Source of the DNA: UBA10646 sp046296295
GTDB lineage: Bacteria > Bacteroidota > Bacteroidia > Chitinophagales > Chitinophagaceae
Direction of reading: 5' to 3'
Assembly: GCA_046296295.1 (NCBI GenBank)
Contig: JBKBLG010000001.1
Location: forward strand, 1 to 64,000
DNA length: 64,000 nt
Each line of letters begins with the position of its first letter. The first letter of the stretch is position 1. Below are positions 53,374 through 61,076 of the stretch, one piece after another. Made by a program: the position numbers and the translations under genes. The notes beneath the pieces were generated by a model. It was given only the letters and a program-made list of their open reading frames with translations, was not told where the DNA came from and made no database searches.

Positions 53374-54123
53374 ATGATACCTTATTGGATGAGCCGATCG
53401 CAGCTATTGCTTGGAGATGAAAAATTAACCGCCATCATGAACAAACATGTATTGGTGGTAGGATTGGGTGGTGTAGGCGGCATTTGTGCCGAAATGATTG
53501 CCCGTAGTGGTGTTGGTAAAATGACGATTGTTGATGCCGACACCGTAGACCTTAGTAATTGTAACCGACAAATACCCGCCACACATAGTGCCGAAGGCAA
53601 GCTAAAAGCTGAAGTAATGGCAGCACGCATTAAAGATATCAACCCCGATATTGATTTAACGGTAATTCCCAAGTATGTAAAAGATGCTTTTTTACTGGAA
53701 CTACTCGATGCGGCACCCTACGATTATGCAGTAGATTGTATTGATACTTTGGGCCCTAAAGTGTTTTTCATTAAAGGTTGTAAAGACCGTAATATTCCTG
53801 TTGTTAGCAGTATGGGGGCCGGTGGTAGGGTAGACCCATCGTATGTAAAAATTGCCGATATCAGCAAAACAAAAGATTGCACCTTGGCTAAATACGTTCG
53901 TAAACGTTTGCGAGGCTTGGGCATTAAAAAAGGACTGCCTTGTGTGTATAGTACCGAACCTATCGACGAAACAAGAGTAATTGTATCTGAAAAGGCCTTC
54001 CCTAAAAAATCAATTATTGGTACCATTAGCTATATGCCTGCTATTTTCGGTTGTACCGTTGCAAGTGTAGTAATCAGAGATTTGATGAAAACTGCTGAAA
54101 CAACTACTATTACTACTGCGTAG
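53374..54123 (+). CDS. tcdA: tRNA threonylcarbamoyladenosine dehydratase (ThiF/MoeB family)
   Basis: This 249-aa E1-like enzyme has the ATP loop G-L-G-G-V-G-G at about 29-35, the D-A-D-T-V-D-L-S-N-C-N-R-Q segment, and D-C-I-D-T-L-G-P-K. This matches TcdA (CsdL), which cyclises t6A in tRNA to ct6A. It starts 42 bp from the divergent YCF48-like gene. An ATG at 53389 is an alternative start. Confidence 0.9.
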   Translation: MIPYWMSRSQLLLGDEKLTAIMNKHVLVVGLGGVGGICAEMIARSGVGKMTIVDADTVDLSNCNRQIPATHSAEGKLKAEVMAARIKDINPDIDLTVIPKYVKDAFLLELLDAAPYDYAVDCIDTLGPKVFFIKGCKDRNIPVVSSMGAGGRVDPSYVKIADISKTKDCTLAKYVRKRLRGLGIKKGLPCVYSTEPIDETRVIVSEKAFPKKSIIGTISYMPAIFGCTVASVVIRDLMKTAETTTITTA

Positions 54124-54125
54124 GC

Positions 54126-54138
54126 ATTTGCCGTAAGG
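54126..54138 (+). repeat. Variant dispersed repeat after tcdA
   Basis: ATTTGCCGTAAGG (one mismatch) begins 2 bp after the tcdA stop and lies 22 bp from the peroxidase terminator. Confidence 0.8.
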
Positions 54139-54159
54139 CAATTGAAAATATTAATACAT

Positions 54160-54185
54160 AAAAAGCCTCGCCAAATGGCGGGGCT
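54160..54185 (-). terminator. Terminator after the di-haem peroxidase gene
   Basis: Eight-base arms (54165-54172 and 54177-54184, one wobble) surround the loop AAAT. On the minus strand TTTTT follows. Confidence 0.8.
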
Positions 54186-54217
54186 TACACATAAGAAACA
54201 CTAAACACCCAAAAAAC

Positions 54218-55390
54218 CTATTTAAATGGATTGCTATACTTGGCATCGGTTGCCAAAGTATTATCTGTAAGTGTTCGTAAAAATGCCACCATAGCTGCTT
54301 TTTCTTGCGCAGTTAAGTTTAACCTGCGTACACCCCCATTATTAGGCAATACCAATGGCGGACTTAAGGTGGGGCTTTGCTGTACGCCACTATTATAATG
54401 TTCTATTACTTGTTCTAAAGTTCTAAAACGCCCATCGTGCATGTACGGTGCTGTTAAAGCAATGTTGCGTAACGAGTGTGCTTTAAAAGCTCCACGAAGG
54501 TTGGGGTTGCCCAAATCTCCGCCCACGCCAGCATCGGTAATAGTAGCATCTAAACCATTGTTCCGAGGGCCTGGTGCGGTAAAAGCATCGGTACTGTGGC
54601 AGGCTGCACAACCAGTATTGGCACTGAAAAACAATGCTTTCCCTAAGTTTTCTTCGGCAGTGAAGTTGGGAAAGTTAATTTGCCCGGGATTGCCACCACC
54701 TGCAAGTTGCCGGCCAACATCGTATTTTGATTGATACGATACAATACTGCGAACAAACTGTGCCAACGCACGAGATACTCTATCGGAATTAATGGTAGCA
54801 TCACCAAAAGCCTTTGTGAACAAAGGGGGATAGTAGTTATTGTTTTGCAAACGAGCCACCACACTATCTAAACGCATGCCCATTTCTACCGCATCTTGAA
54901 TGGGCTGTAATACCTGTGTTTCTAGGCTGTTGGCACGTTCATCCCAAAAGAAGCGACCATTGGTGTAATATCGAGCATTAATTAAACTCATGGAATGCCG
55001 CCCTGTATTGCCTCCCGCAAAACCCTTACTCAATACAGCCGAGTCGCTAAAACCTAATAACGGATTATGACAACTAGCACAACTAATAGTTTGGTTGATG
55101 CTCAATTTTTTCTCGTAGAAAAGTACACGTCCGAGTGTTGCCCCCCAATCGGTGATGCTATTATTGGCAGGAGTGTTTATTTGATTCACTACATCGGGTG
55201 TATTGTAATGGTTGGGCAACACGATAGCTGCATAGTTATAAGGTGTTTCAGGCAGGTTCAATGCAGCTGTTACAGGGTCGGGTAGGGTACCACCATCGGC
55301 GGCAACATCTTTCTTACTACAAGCGGTAATAGCAACAAGGGTAACAACTACCCAGCTTAGTTTTCTTACGTACGGCGTAGGGTTGAACAT
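54218..55390 (-). CDS. Di-haem cytochrome c peroxidase lipoprotein
   Basis: This 390-aa protein has a lipoprotein signal (Cys24 in A-I-T-A-C) and two haem-binding C-x-x-C-H motifs: Cys104-Cys107-His108 and Cys261-Cys264-His265. The layout is that of the CcpA/MauG family. It would reduce hydrogen peroxide in the periplasm or oxidise a partner. Single gene, no haem-maturation gene nearby. Confidence 0.92.
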   Translation of the reverse strand: MFNPTPYVRKLSWVVVTLVAITACSKKDVAADGGTLPDPVTAALNLPETPYNYAAIVLPNHYNTPDVVNQINTPANNSITDWGATLGRVLFYEKKLSINQTISCASCHNPLLGFSDSAVLSKGFAGGNTGRHSMSLINARYYTNGRFFWDERANSLETQVLQPIQDAVEMGMRLDSVVARLQNNNYYPPLFTKAFGDATINSDRVSRALAQFVRSIVSYQSKYDVGRQLAGGGNPGQINFPNFTAEENLGKALFFSANTGCAACHSTDAFTAPGPRNNGLDATITDAGVGGDLGNPNLRGAFKAHSLRNIALTAPYMHDGRFRTLEQVIEHYNSGVQQSPTLSPPLVLPNNGGVRRLNLTAQEKAAMVAFLRTLTDNTLATDAKYSNPFK

Positions 55391-55570
55391 AACAGTGGGT
55401 TTTAGGTGGTAATGGTGTTACGACTCACACCATTACTAAAAGTTTAGTAGTGTTTTAAAAATATACTTACGTGAATGAGGGATTGAGTAGAAAGAGGAGA
55501 AGTATAAGCTGGGAGGATTTTTTACAAAATACTCATGAAAAGTTAACAAGAAATAAATAGAGCTTAATGT

Positions 55571-55870
55571 TTATTGTGATTGTGAACTAGAATCAGGAAA
55601 TAAGTAATTATACAATTCTTCGTATGCATTTCTATTATTTATAGTTTGAAGATGATTTTTATTCAATTGCAAATCAACTTTTTCGTCAATTCGTTCGGTT
55701 TTAGATTTAGCTTGAGGATCAAGAGTCAAACTTGAGAATGTTGAGTAATCGCAGAATAAATACTCAAATTCTAGAGGATTAAGGTTAATATTTGACTCAC
55801 TAAGCTTTTTAATATTTACAATTATTGCACTCCCTGAGTATTCGAAGCTATAACTATTATTCTTATTCAA
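55571..55870 (-). CDS. Hypothetical protein, probably the second half of a broken gene
   Basis: This frame gives 99 aa from a TTG, charged and asparagine-rich, with no family recognised. Immediately upstream, in the same frame and separated only by a single TAA (55873-55871), is another open stretch to about 56178. The two together would make a protein of about 200 aa. The codons are unusually A/T-rich compared with the rest of the window. It may be a pseudogene piece. Confidence 0.45.
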   Translation of the reverse strand: MNKNNSYSFEYSGSAIIVNIKKLSESNINLNPLEFEYLFCDYSTFSSLTLDPQAKSKTERIDEKVDLQLNKNHLQTINNRNAYEELYNYLFPDSSSQSQ

Positions 55871-56178
55871 TTATTGCAAATAGGGAATCTTATTCACCTC
55901 CTTATCTTCTAATGGATTCTTACAAAAATGTTTGAATGTGAGCTTCTTTAAAGCATTTTCTAAGTTATCTCCTGTTGTTTTCATTTGGACTAGCCTAACT
56001 TTTTCCTTTGTAAAATTTTCAATAACTAAATCAAATAATTTTTCATTACCATTAGAAAATATTGTTACTTTTACTAATATATTTTTTAAATAACAATATT
56101 CTGTTAAGAAACTTGCAAATCGGAATAAAAAAATATCTTCTCTTTGACTGTCTAAACTTCTTGAAGGTTTTTTTCATT
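55871..56178 (-). pseudogene. First half of a broken gene, start frameshifted in a poly-A run
   Basis: The minus-strand frame from 56170 to 55874 is open for about 100 codons (S-L-D-S-Q-R-E-D-I-F-L-F-R-F, then L-V-Q-M-K-T-T-G-D-N-L-E-N-A) and ends in TAA. It has no in-frame start, but an ATG followed by seven A lies just upstream in another frame; removal of one A would join them. After the TAA the same frame continues as the 55571-55870 frame. No family recognised. Confidence 0.5.
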
Positions 56179-56776
56179 TTTGGTATCTTGATGCTATAAA
56201 AAAACATACCAGCTTTCAGAAGAGATTGCAGAACAATTTACGCGCCAAAATTAACAGGTGGATTCCCTGGAACATACATAAATGTACAAACTGTGGAACA
56301 CTTACAAATTAATCATCAGTCAAATTCGTTAGTTAAATAGCAATATATCTGGAAGAAACAAACATTTTTAAAATGACAAGGGGTGGGTAGTAGACATCCA
56401 AAGCTTAAATAAAGTATATAATACTAGTTAATCGTGTTAAATACAAAGTAAAGTAATTTATACTATATTAAAATTTATTCCTAAATTATGTATTAAAAGT
56501 TCGAAAAAGGAATCAATATCAGTAACATTTAAACAGACTACGTAACACTCGAAGTAAACTTACAAAAATCTATTTTCAAGACCCTAATAATGATGGATCT
56601 GATTTGAGAACAAAATTTAAAATACCAGACTTTGTAAAAATTGAACACATAAGTGATGGAAAATTTTTTCATATACCATATGAATATTAACTACGAAAAA
56701 TGCTTCAATGATTACTCGAAATGGATTTGATTAGCATCATAATAGCGATATAAAACAGATAACAAGATAAAATTGA
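56179..56776. other. AT-rich gene-poor segment with decayed coding pieces
   Basis: No intact gene is seen. On the plus strand about 56553-56690 one frame reads T-K-I-Y-F-Q-D-P-N-N-D-G-S-D-L-R-T-K-F and ends H-I-P-Y-E-Y before a TAA, which looks like the C-terminal end of a lost protein. Between about 56216 and 56340 a second open stretch (Y-A-P-K-L-T-G-G-F-P-G-T-Y-I-N-V) ends in TAG. No dispersed repeat copy occurs between 54138 and 57138. Confidence 0.5.
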
Positions 56777-56807
56777 AAATCCTTCAAGATGTTGAGGGAT
56801 TTTTTTA
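56777..56807 (+). terminator. Plus-strand terminator in the AT-rich island
   Basis: Eleven-base arms (56777-56787 and 56792-56802, one wobble) surround the loop GATG and end in a T-run. It implies that a plus-strand gene once ended here, consistent with the coding remnant ending at about 56690. Confidence 0.7.
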
Positions 56808-56882
56808 TAAAGTAAAATGAAGAAGTTTAGAAGGGGTGAGTTTATGTAGATAAAGATCAAGATTAACATGAACTTTATACAC

Positions 56883-56910
56883 AAAAAAAGCCGCTCGTAG
56901 AGCGGCTTTT
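56883..56910 (-). terminator. Terminator after tRNA-Met
   Basis: Arms AAAAGCCGCT (56886-56895) and AGCGGCTTTT (56901-56910) pair perfectly, with a T-run on the minus strand. Confidence 0.88.
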
Positions 56911-56911
56911 G

Positions 56912-56985
56912 TAGCGAGGAGCAGATTTGAACTGCCGACCTTCGGGTTATGAATCCGATGCTCTAACCAACTGAGCTACCTCGCC
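56912..56985 (-). tRNA. tRNA-Met (CAT)
   Basis: On the minus strand the acceptor GGCGAGG pairs with CCTCGCT (one wobble), the D stem is GCTC/GAGC, the anticodon loop is TTCATAA with anticodon CAT, and the T arm contains GCAGTTCAAATCTGC. The first pair is G-T, not the unpaired first base of initiators, so it is an elongator-type tRNA. CCA is not encoded. Confidence 0.92.
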
Positions 56986-56995
56986 AAATGGGCTG

Positions 56996-57024
56996 CAAAT
57001 ATAGGAGGATGCTCGAAAAAGCAA
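56996..57024 (-). promoter_or_regulatory. tRNA-Met promoter
   Basis: On the minus strand TTG (57024-57022), 18 bases and TATATTTG (57003-56996) match the Bacteroidota promoter. The spacing and -7 box are identical to those before the SRP RNA. Confidence 0.7.
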
Positions 57025-57051
57025 TCAATTTTTTTGTGTTTTTTTCTGCTA

Positions 57052-58896
57052 CTATTCCGCTAACAATACAACACCTTGTAATGGTGCTAACTGTAACTGT
57101 TGTGCTTGTGCCTGAGCATTGCCAAACACGATTTTATATTTACCGTAAGGTACACGTATACTCGCAGCATTGGAACCAGCATTCAAAATCACCATCAATT
57201 TTTCGTTGCCCTCTTGTCGTTCGTACATCAGTACTTCTTTTCCTGCAGCGATAAACTGCATGTTAGCACTGCGTAATGCTTTAAAGCGGTGGCGTAGGGC
57301 GATTAATTGCTTGTAGTAATTCAATTGTTGCTTATCGAAGCTGGGGTAATAGAAAGCTTCTGGCAGCTTGCTATTGGGTGCATTGGATTCTTTTTCGAAT
57401 GAGAATTCATCCCAATGTAATGGTTTTCTACAATCGGGGTCGTCGGCACCCCACATACCCATTTCTTCGCCATTGTAAATATGTGGTGCACCTACTGTTG
57501 TGAATTGATGTAGCAGGTATAGCTGCACCCGTTGCTTGGTTTCGGCCGTTGGTGCGCCGGTATAATAAGCGGGGTCATCGTTCGGAGTGGCACGAAATTT
57601 ATATTTATTAGGGTTGCCGAAGCAAGTGAGCAGGCGTGGTACATCGTGTGAAGCGGCAACATTCATCATTGCTTGTTGATGAGCCGGTGATACACGATTC
57701 CATTGCTGGGTAATGCTATCTTGTAATTGCTTACTGTTAATTTTTTCTTTTACATCGGCAAAGAAAGCACGTGCGGGTTTGTACACTTGGTACCACATTA
57801 TAGCATCGAACACATCGCCTTTGCAATACGGTGCAATATTCATGAGTTTATCTGGCCATTCTTCCCACCAAATTTCACCTACGAGATAGGCGTCGGGATT
57901 AATAGCACGTACCAGCTTTCTGAAATCACGCCAAAAACCCAGACCAATTTGGTCGGCAACATCAAGGCGAAAACCATCTACGCCATCTTGTACATTGCCC
58001 TTTGGTTTTAACCAACGTTCTGTAACAGCGAAAATGTGTGCTTTCACTTCGGGATGAATATCACCTTCATACGGATGCCCTACTTTACGTTGCGTGGTTA
58101 TGGCTACTTTTTTTAGTTCTGGTAAGCTGTTATTGCCCAGCCAACCAGTATAACTAAATTCATCTTTCGGGGTATTCGGATTATCGAAGCTGTTAATGGC
58201 ATACCAATCTTTATATTTCGATTGTTGTTGATTTTTTAATACATCTTGCCAAGCCCAAAATAGGGTTCCGGTGTGGTTCCAAGAGTAATCCATAATCACA
58301 CGAATACCTTTAGCGTGTGCCTTTTTTACCAATTCTAAGAAAAGCTTATCGGCACTCGTCCACACCCAAGTAGCAGGCTCGGCGGGGTTTTCTTGGGCTA
58401 TCAGTGCCAAATCGCCTTCAGGGTCGGGACCAAAATGAGCATCGATATGATGATAATAACTAGCATCGTATTTGTGTAGAGAGGGAGCGTGGTTAAGCGG
58501 ATTAAAATAAATGGCATTAATACCTAAACTTTTAAGATAATCGAGCTTTAAAATAACCCCTTGCAAATCGCCACCATATCGGCGTAACTGCATGGTTTGG
58601 TTCAGTGATTGATTTAGGTTACGAGCCCAAGCTTCTTGTTCATACCAATTTTGTGTCCATCGAGTGATTGTCCAATCGTCGGGAGCAACCTGACCAATAG
58701 GTTCAACACTTATACTTTTTTGGGTTGGGTCGTTTTTTGTATCGCCATTATAGAACCTTTCGGTAAATATTTGATACCAGATAGCATCTTTAGTCCATGC
58801 AGGTGGTTGATCAAAAGGAGTTTGGGCTTGCATCATGGTACTGCATAAAGTGGCGCCGATAATGGCTAGAAACATTTTTTTCACGTAAGCGAGCAT
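57052..58896 (-). CDS. Secreted GH13 alpha-amylase-family enzyme
   Basis: This protein (614 aa from the ATG at 58896) has a signal peptide (to about M-M-Q-A-Q) and a GH13 barrel: Y-Q-I-F-T-E-R-F-Y-N, catalytic nucleophile Asp312 in D-G-F-R-L-D-V-A, acid/base Glu341 in V-G-E-I-W-W, and Asp418 in A-S-H-D-V-P-R. The layout is closest to neopullulanase/cyclomaltodextrinase types that cut alpha-glucans. Its location would be periplasmic or outside. No SusC/SusD pair is next to it. An exact repeat (57138-57150) encodes P-Y-G-K near the C-terminus. Confidence 0.9.
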   Translation of the reverse strand: MLAYVKKMFLAIIGATLCSTMMQAQTPFDQPPAWTKDAIWYQIFTERFYNGDTKNDPTQKSISVEPIGQVAPDDWTITRWTQNWYEQEAWARNLNQSLNQTMQLRRYGGDLQGVILKLDYLKSLGINAIYFNPLNHAPSLHKYDASYYHHIDAHFGPDPEGDLALIAQENPAEPATWVWTSADKLFLELVKKAHAKGIRVIMDYSWNHTGTLFWAWQDVLKNQQQSKYKDWYAINSFDNPNTPKDEFSYTGWLGNNSLPELKKVAITTQRKVGHPYEGDIHPEVKAHIFAVTERWLKPKGNVQDGVDGFRLDVADQIGLGFWRDFRKLVRAINPDAYLVGEIWWEEWPDKLMNIAPYCKGDVFDAIMWYQVYKPARAFFADVKEKINSKQLQDSITQQWNRVSPAHQQAMMNVAASHDVPRLLTCFGNPNKYKFRATPNDDPAYYTGAPTAETKQRVQLYLLHQFTTVGAPHIYNGEEMGMWGADDPDCRKPLHWDEFSFEKESNAPNSKLPEAFYYPSFDKQQLNYYKQLIALRHRFKALRSANMQFIAAGKEVLMYERQEGNEKLMVILNAGSNAASIRVPYGKYKIVFGNAQAQAQQLQLAPLQGVVLLAE

Positions 58897-58991
58897 GAAT
58901 AGTGAGTTGTAAATATAGCTAATACACCAACAGTGCAAGTGCTACCATTCATCACATTTTTTTGAGAAAAATCGACTTGTAAGTTTAAAAA

Positions 58992-59004
58992 TTAACACTG
59001 TTAA
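58992..59004. promoter_or_regulatory. Probable TetR operator upstream of the tetR gene
   Basis: TTAACACTGTTAA is a perfect palindrome around one central base, 27 bp before the tetR start. It is immediately followed by a -7-like box TAAATTTG (59006-59013). The same palindrome (central base G) recurs before the tolC gene at 59674. Confidence 0.75.
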
Positions 59005-59030
59005 CTAAATTTGCATTGTAATTACAAACC

Positions 59031-59657
59031 ATGGGCATTACAGAAAGAAAAGAAAAACAAAAGCTTGAACTCAGGAGAATGATTCTTGAGGCATCGATGC
59101 AATTGTTTGTGCAAGAAGGTTTTGATAATGTTTCTATTCGCAAAATAGCCGACAAAATTGAGTATAGCCCAACCACCATATACCTCTATTTTAAAGATAA
59201 AAACGACATTTTATTTCACCTCTGCGAAGAAGGCTTCGCCATGTTTTCAGAGCAAAACCAAATGTTGTTAACCATACAAAACCCTTTGTTGCGTTTGTTT
59301 AAAATGGGAGAGAACTATCTCGATTTTGGTTTAAAGTATCCTGAGTACTACGATTTAATGTTTATTCAGTCTGCACCTATGCAAACCATCGAAGAGCTTC
59401 ATTGTGGCGATTGGAAAAATGGCGACCGAGCACTTGAAACCCTGAAAATGATATTACAAGAATGCATGGATAAAAACCTTATTGCCAAAGCCGATACCAA
59501 CATTTTAGCAATGGCTATTTGGGGCATGGTACACGGGCTTGTATCGCTATCACTCAGAAAGCGTTTAGATAAACTCGTAGCTCCAGAATTAGAACGCCAA
59601 ACCATGCAACAAGCACTTCAATGGATGATTAACGCAATAGATATTTCAACCCGATAA
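59031..59657 (+). CDS. TetR-family transcriptional repressor
   Basis: This 208-aa protein has an N-terminal TetR helix-turn-helix at about 15-60 (A-S-M-Q-L-F-V-Q-E-G-F, then I-A-D-K-I-E-Y-S-P-T-T-I-Y-L-Y-F-K-D-K) and a ligand-binding domain after it. It directly precedes the efflux genes and is flanked by two matching palindromes, so it probably represses itself and the efflux operon until an inducer binds. Confidence 0.9.
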   Translation: MGITERKEKQKLELRRMILEASMQLFVQEGFDNVSIRKIADKIEYSPTTIYLYFKDKNDILFHLCEEGFAMFSEQNQMLLTIQNPLLRLFKMGENYLDFGLKYPEYYDLMFIQSAPMQTIEELHCGDWKNGDRALETLKMILQECMDKNLIAKADTNILAMAIWGMVHGLVSLSLRKRLDKLVAPELERQTMQQALQWMINAIDISTR

Positions 59658-59673
59658 TTTTTTTACCCTAAAC

Positions 59674-59686
59674 TTAACAGTGTTAA
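59674..59686. promoter_or_regulatory. Probable TetR operator before tolC
   Basis: TTAACAGTGTTAA, the palindrome also found at 58992-59004, ends 2 bp before the tolC ATG and begins 16 bp after the tetR stop. Binding here would block transcription from upstream or translation-coupled entry into the efflux genes. Confidence 0.72.
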
Positions 59687-59688
59687 TA

Positions 59689-61065
59689 ATGAGAACGTCA
59701 TTAATAAAACAGCTCTTGCTAGCGTTCGCGGCAGTACTGTATTTACACGCAAGTGAAGCACAACCACTAGATACCATCGTTCAACGCTACGTTCAACAGG
59801 CATTGCAAAGTAACCTTGCTTTACAACAAAAACACATTAGTGTACAGCAGGCAGCATTAGCGTTACAAACAGCCAAAAGCTACTTTTTGCCATCGGTAGA
59901 TTTTCAAGCGGCATACCAATCGGGTAGGGGAGGCCGTGCTATCGATTTGCCCATTGGCAACTTGCTTAATCCGGTATACAACACCCTCAATCAATTAACT
60001 GGTAGCAATAGATTTCCTAATGTTGATAACGTTGAAACCTTCTTTTTTCCCACCAATTTTTACGACGTTAAAGTACAAACCAATGTACCTATCATTAATA
60101 AAAATATTGGCTTTAATCAACAAATTCAGCAACAGCAATTAGCGATAAAAGTTACCGATGCCAACGGCTACAAAAGGTTGCTCGTACAACAAGTTAAAAC
60201 AGCCTACTACGATTATATTGCTGCTACACAGGCTGTTGATATTTACAAAGCAGCTCTAGTATTAGCACAAGAAGGCAAGCGTACCAACGAAAAACTACTC
60301 AACAATGGTAAGAGTCTTCCTGCCTATTTACTACGAGCCGAAAGTGAAATTGCACAGGTGCAGGCACAACTACAAACTTCTATCAAACAAGTAGAGAATG
60401 CTGCCATGTACCTCAACTTTTTGCTCAACAGTCCGCTCAACACCCCCATTACCATACCCGATAACCTTACGGTAAATGTACTAGCAGCACAAGCTGCATT
60501 ACAAACAGGCAACCTACAACAACGCGAAGAATTGAAGATGTTACAGCAAGCAGTACAACTACAACAAACAGTTGTTAAAATGCAACAATCGTTTCGAACA
60601 CCAAAGCTCAATGCCTTTCTACAACTAGGTTCTCAGGCCGAGCTCAATAACGTTAGTACACGAAGTGCCTACTATTTTGGAGGCTTACAGTTAGATGTAC
60701 CCATTTTTAATGGAAAGCGAAACTTGCATAAAATACAACAAGCTCGATACGATGTTCAACAAACAGAAACACAACTCAAATCGGTTACACAACAACTTGC
60801 AGTAACACAAAACATTGCTAGCAACGATGTTAAGGTTGCATTAGAAAATTATCTGGCTGCACAACAACAATCTAAGGCAGCAGCAGCCTACCAAAGACTT
60901 ATAGAAAAAGGTTATAAAGAAGGTGTAAGCACATTTATAGAAACAGTAGATGCACGTACACAGCTTACCAATGCACAACTTTTAGTAAGTGTGCAACAAT
61001 TCAAATTATTATCGGCTTTAGCTGTACTTGAACGTGAGCAAGCCACTTATCCATTACAACCCTAA
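59689..61065 (+). CDS. TolC-family outer-membrane efflux channel
   Basis: This protein (458 aa from the ATG at 59689) has a signal peptide (to about A-S-E-A-Q) and two repeats of the outer-membrane efflux protein type, with glutamine-rich coiled helices (A-L-A-L-Q-T-A-K-S-Y, Q-Q-A-R-Y-D-V-Q-Q-T-E). It would form the outer-membrane exit duct for the adaptor and RND pump encoded downstream. An exact repeat (60465-60477) encodes L-T-V-N. Confidence 0.9.
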   Translation: MRTSLIKQLLLAFAAVLYLHASEAQPLDTIVQRYVQQALQSNLALQQKHISVQQAALALQTAKSYFLPSVDFQAAYQSGRGGRAIDLPIGNLLNPVYNTLNQLTGSNRFPNVDNVETFFFPTNFYDVKVQTNVPIINKNIGFNQQIQQQQLAIKVTDANGYKRLLVQQVKTAYYDYIAATQAVDIYKAALVLAQEGKRTNEKLLNNGKSLPAYLLRAESEIAQVQAQLQTSIKQVENAAMYLNFLLNSPLNTPITIPDNLTVNVLAAQAALQTGNLQQREELKMLQQAVQLQQTVVKMQQSFRTPKLNAFLQLGSQAELNNVSTRSAYYFGGLQLDVPIFNGKRNLHKIQQARYDVQQTETQLKSVTQQLAVTQNIASNDVKVALENYLAAQQQSKAAAAYQRLIEKGYKEGVSTFIETVDARTQLTNAQLLVSVQQFKLLSALAVLEREQATYPLQP

Positions 61066-61076
61066 ACCACTTTTAT

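Noticed and set aside
55391..56985. tRNA-Met as the attachment site of an integrated element
   Set aside because: The island adjoins the tRNA 3' side, but I found no duplicate of the tRNA end at the other edge and no integrase.
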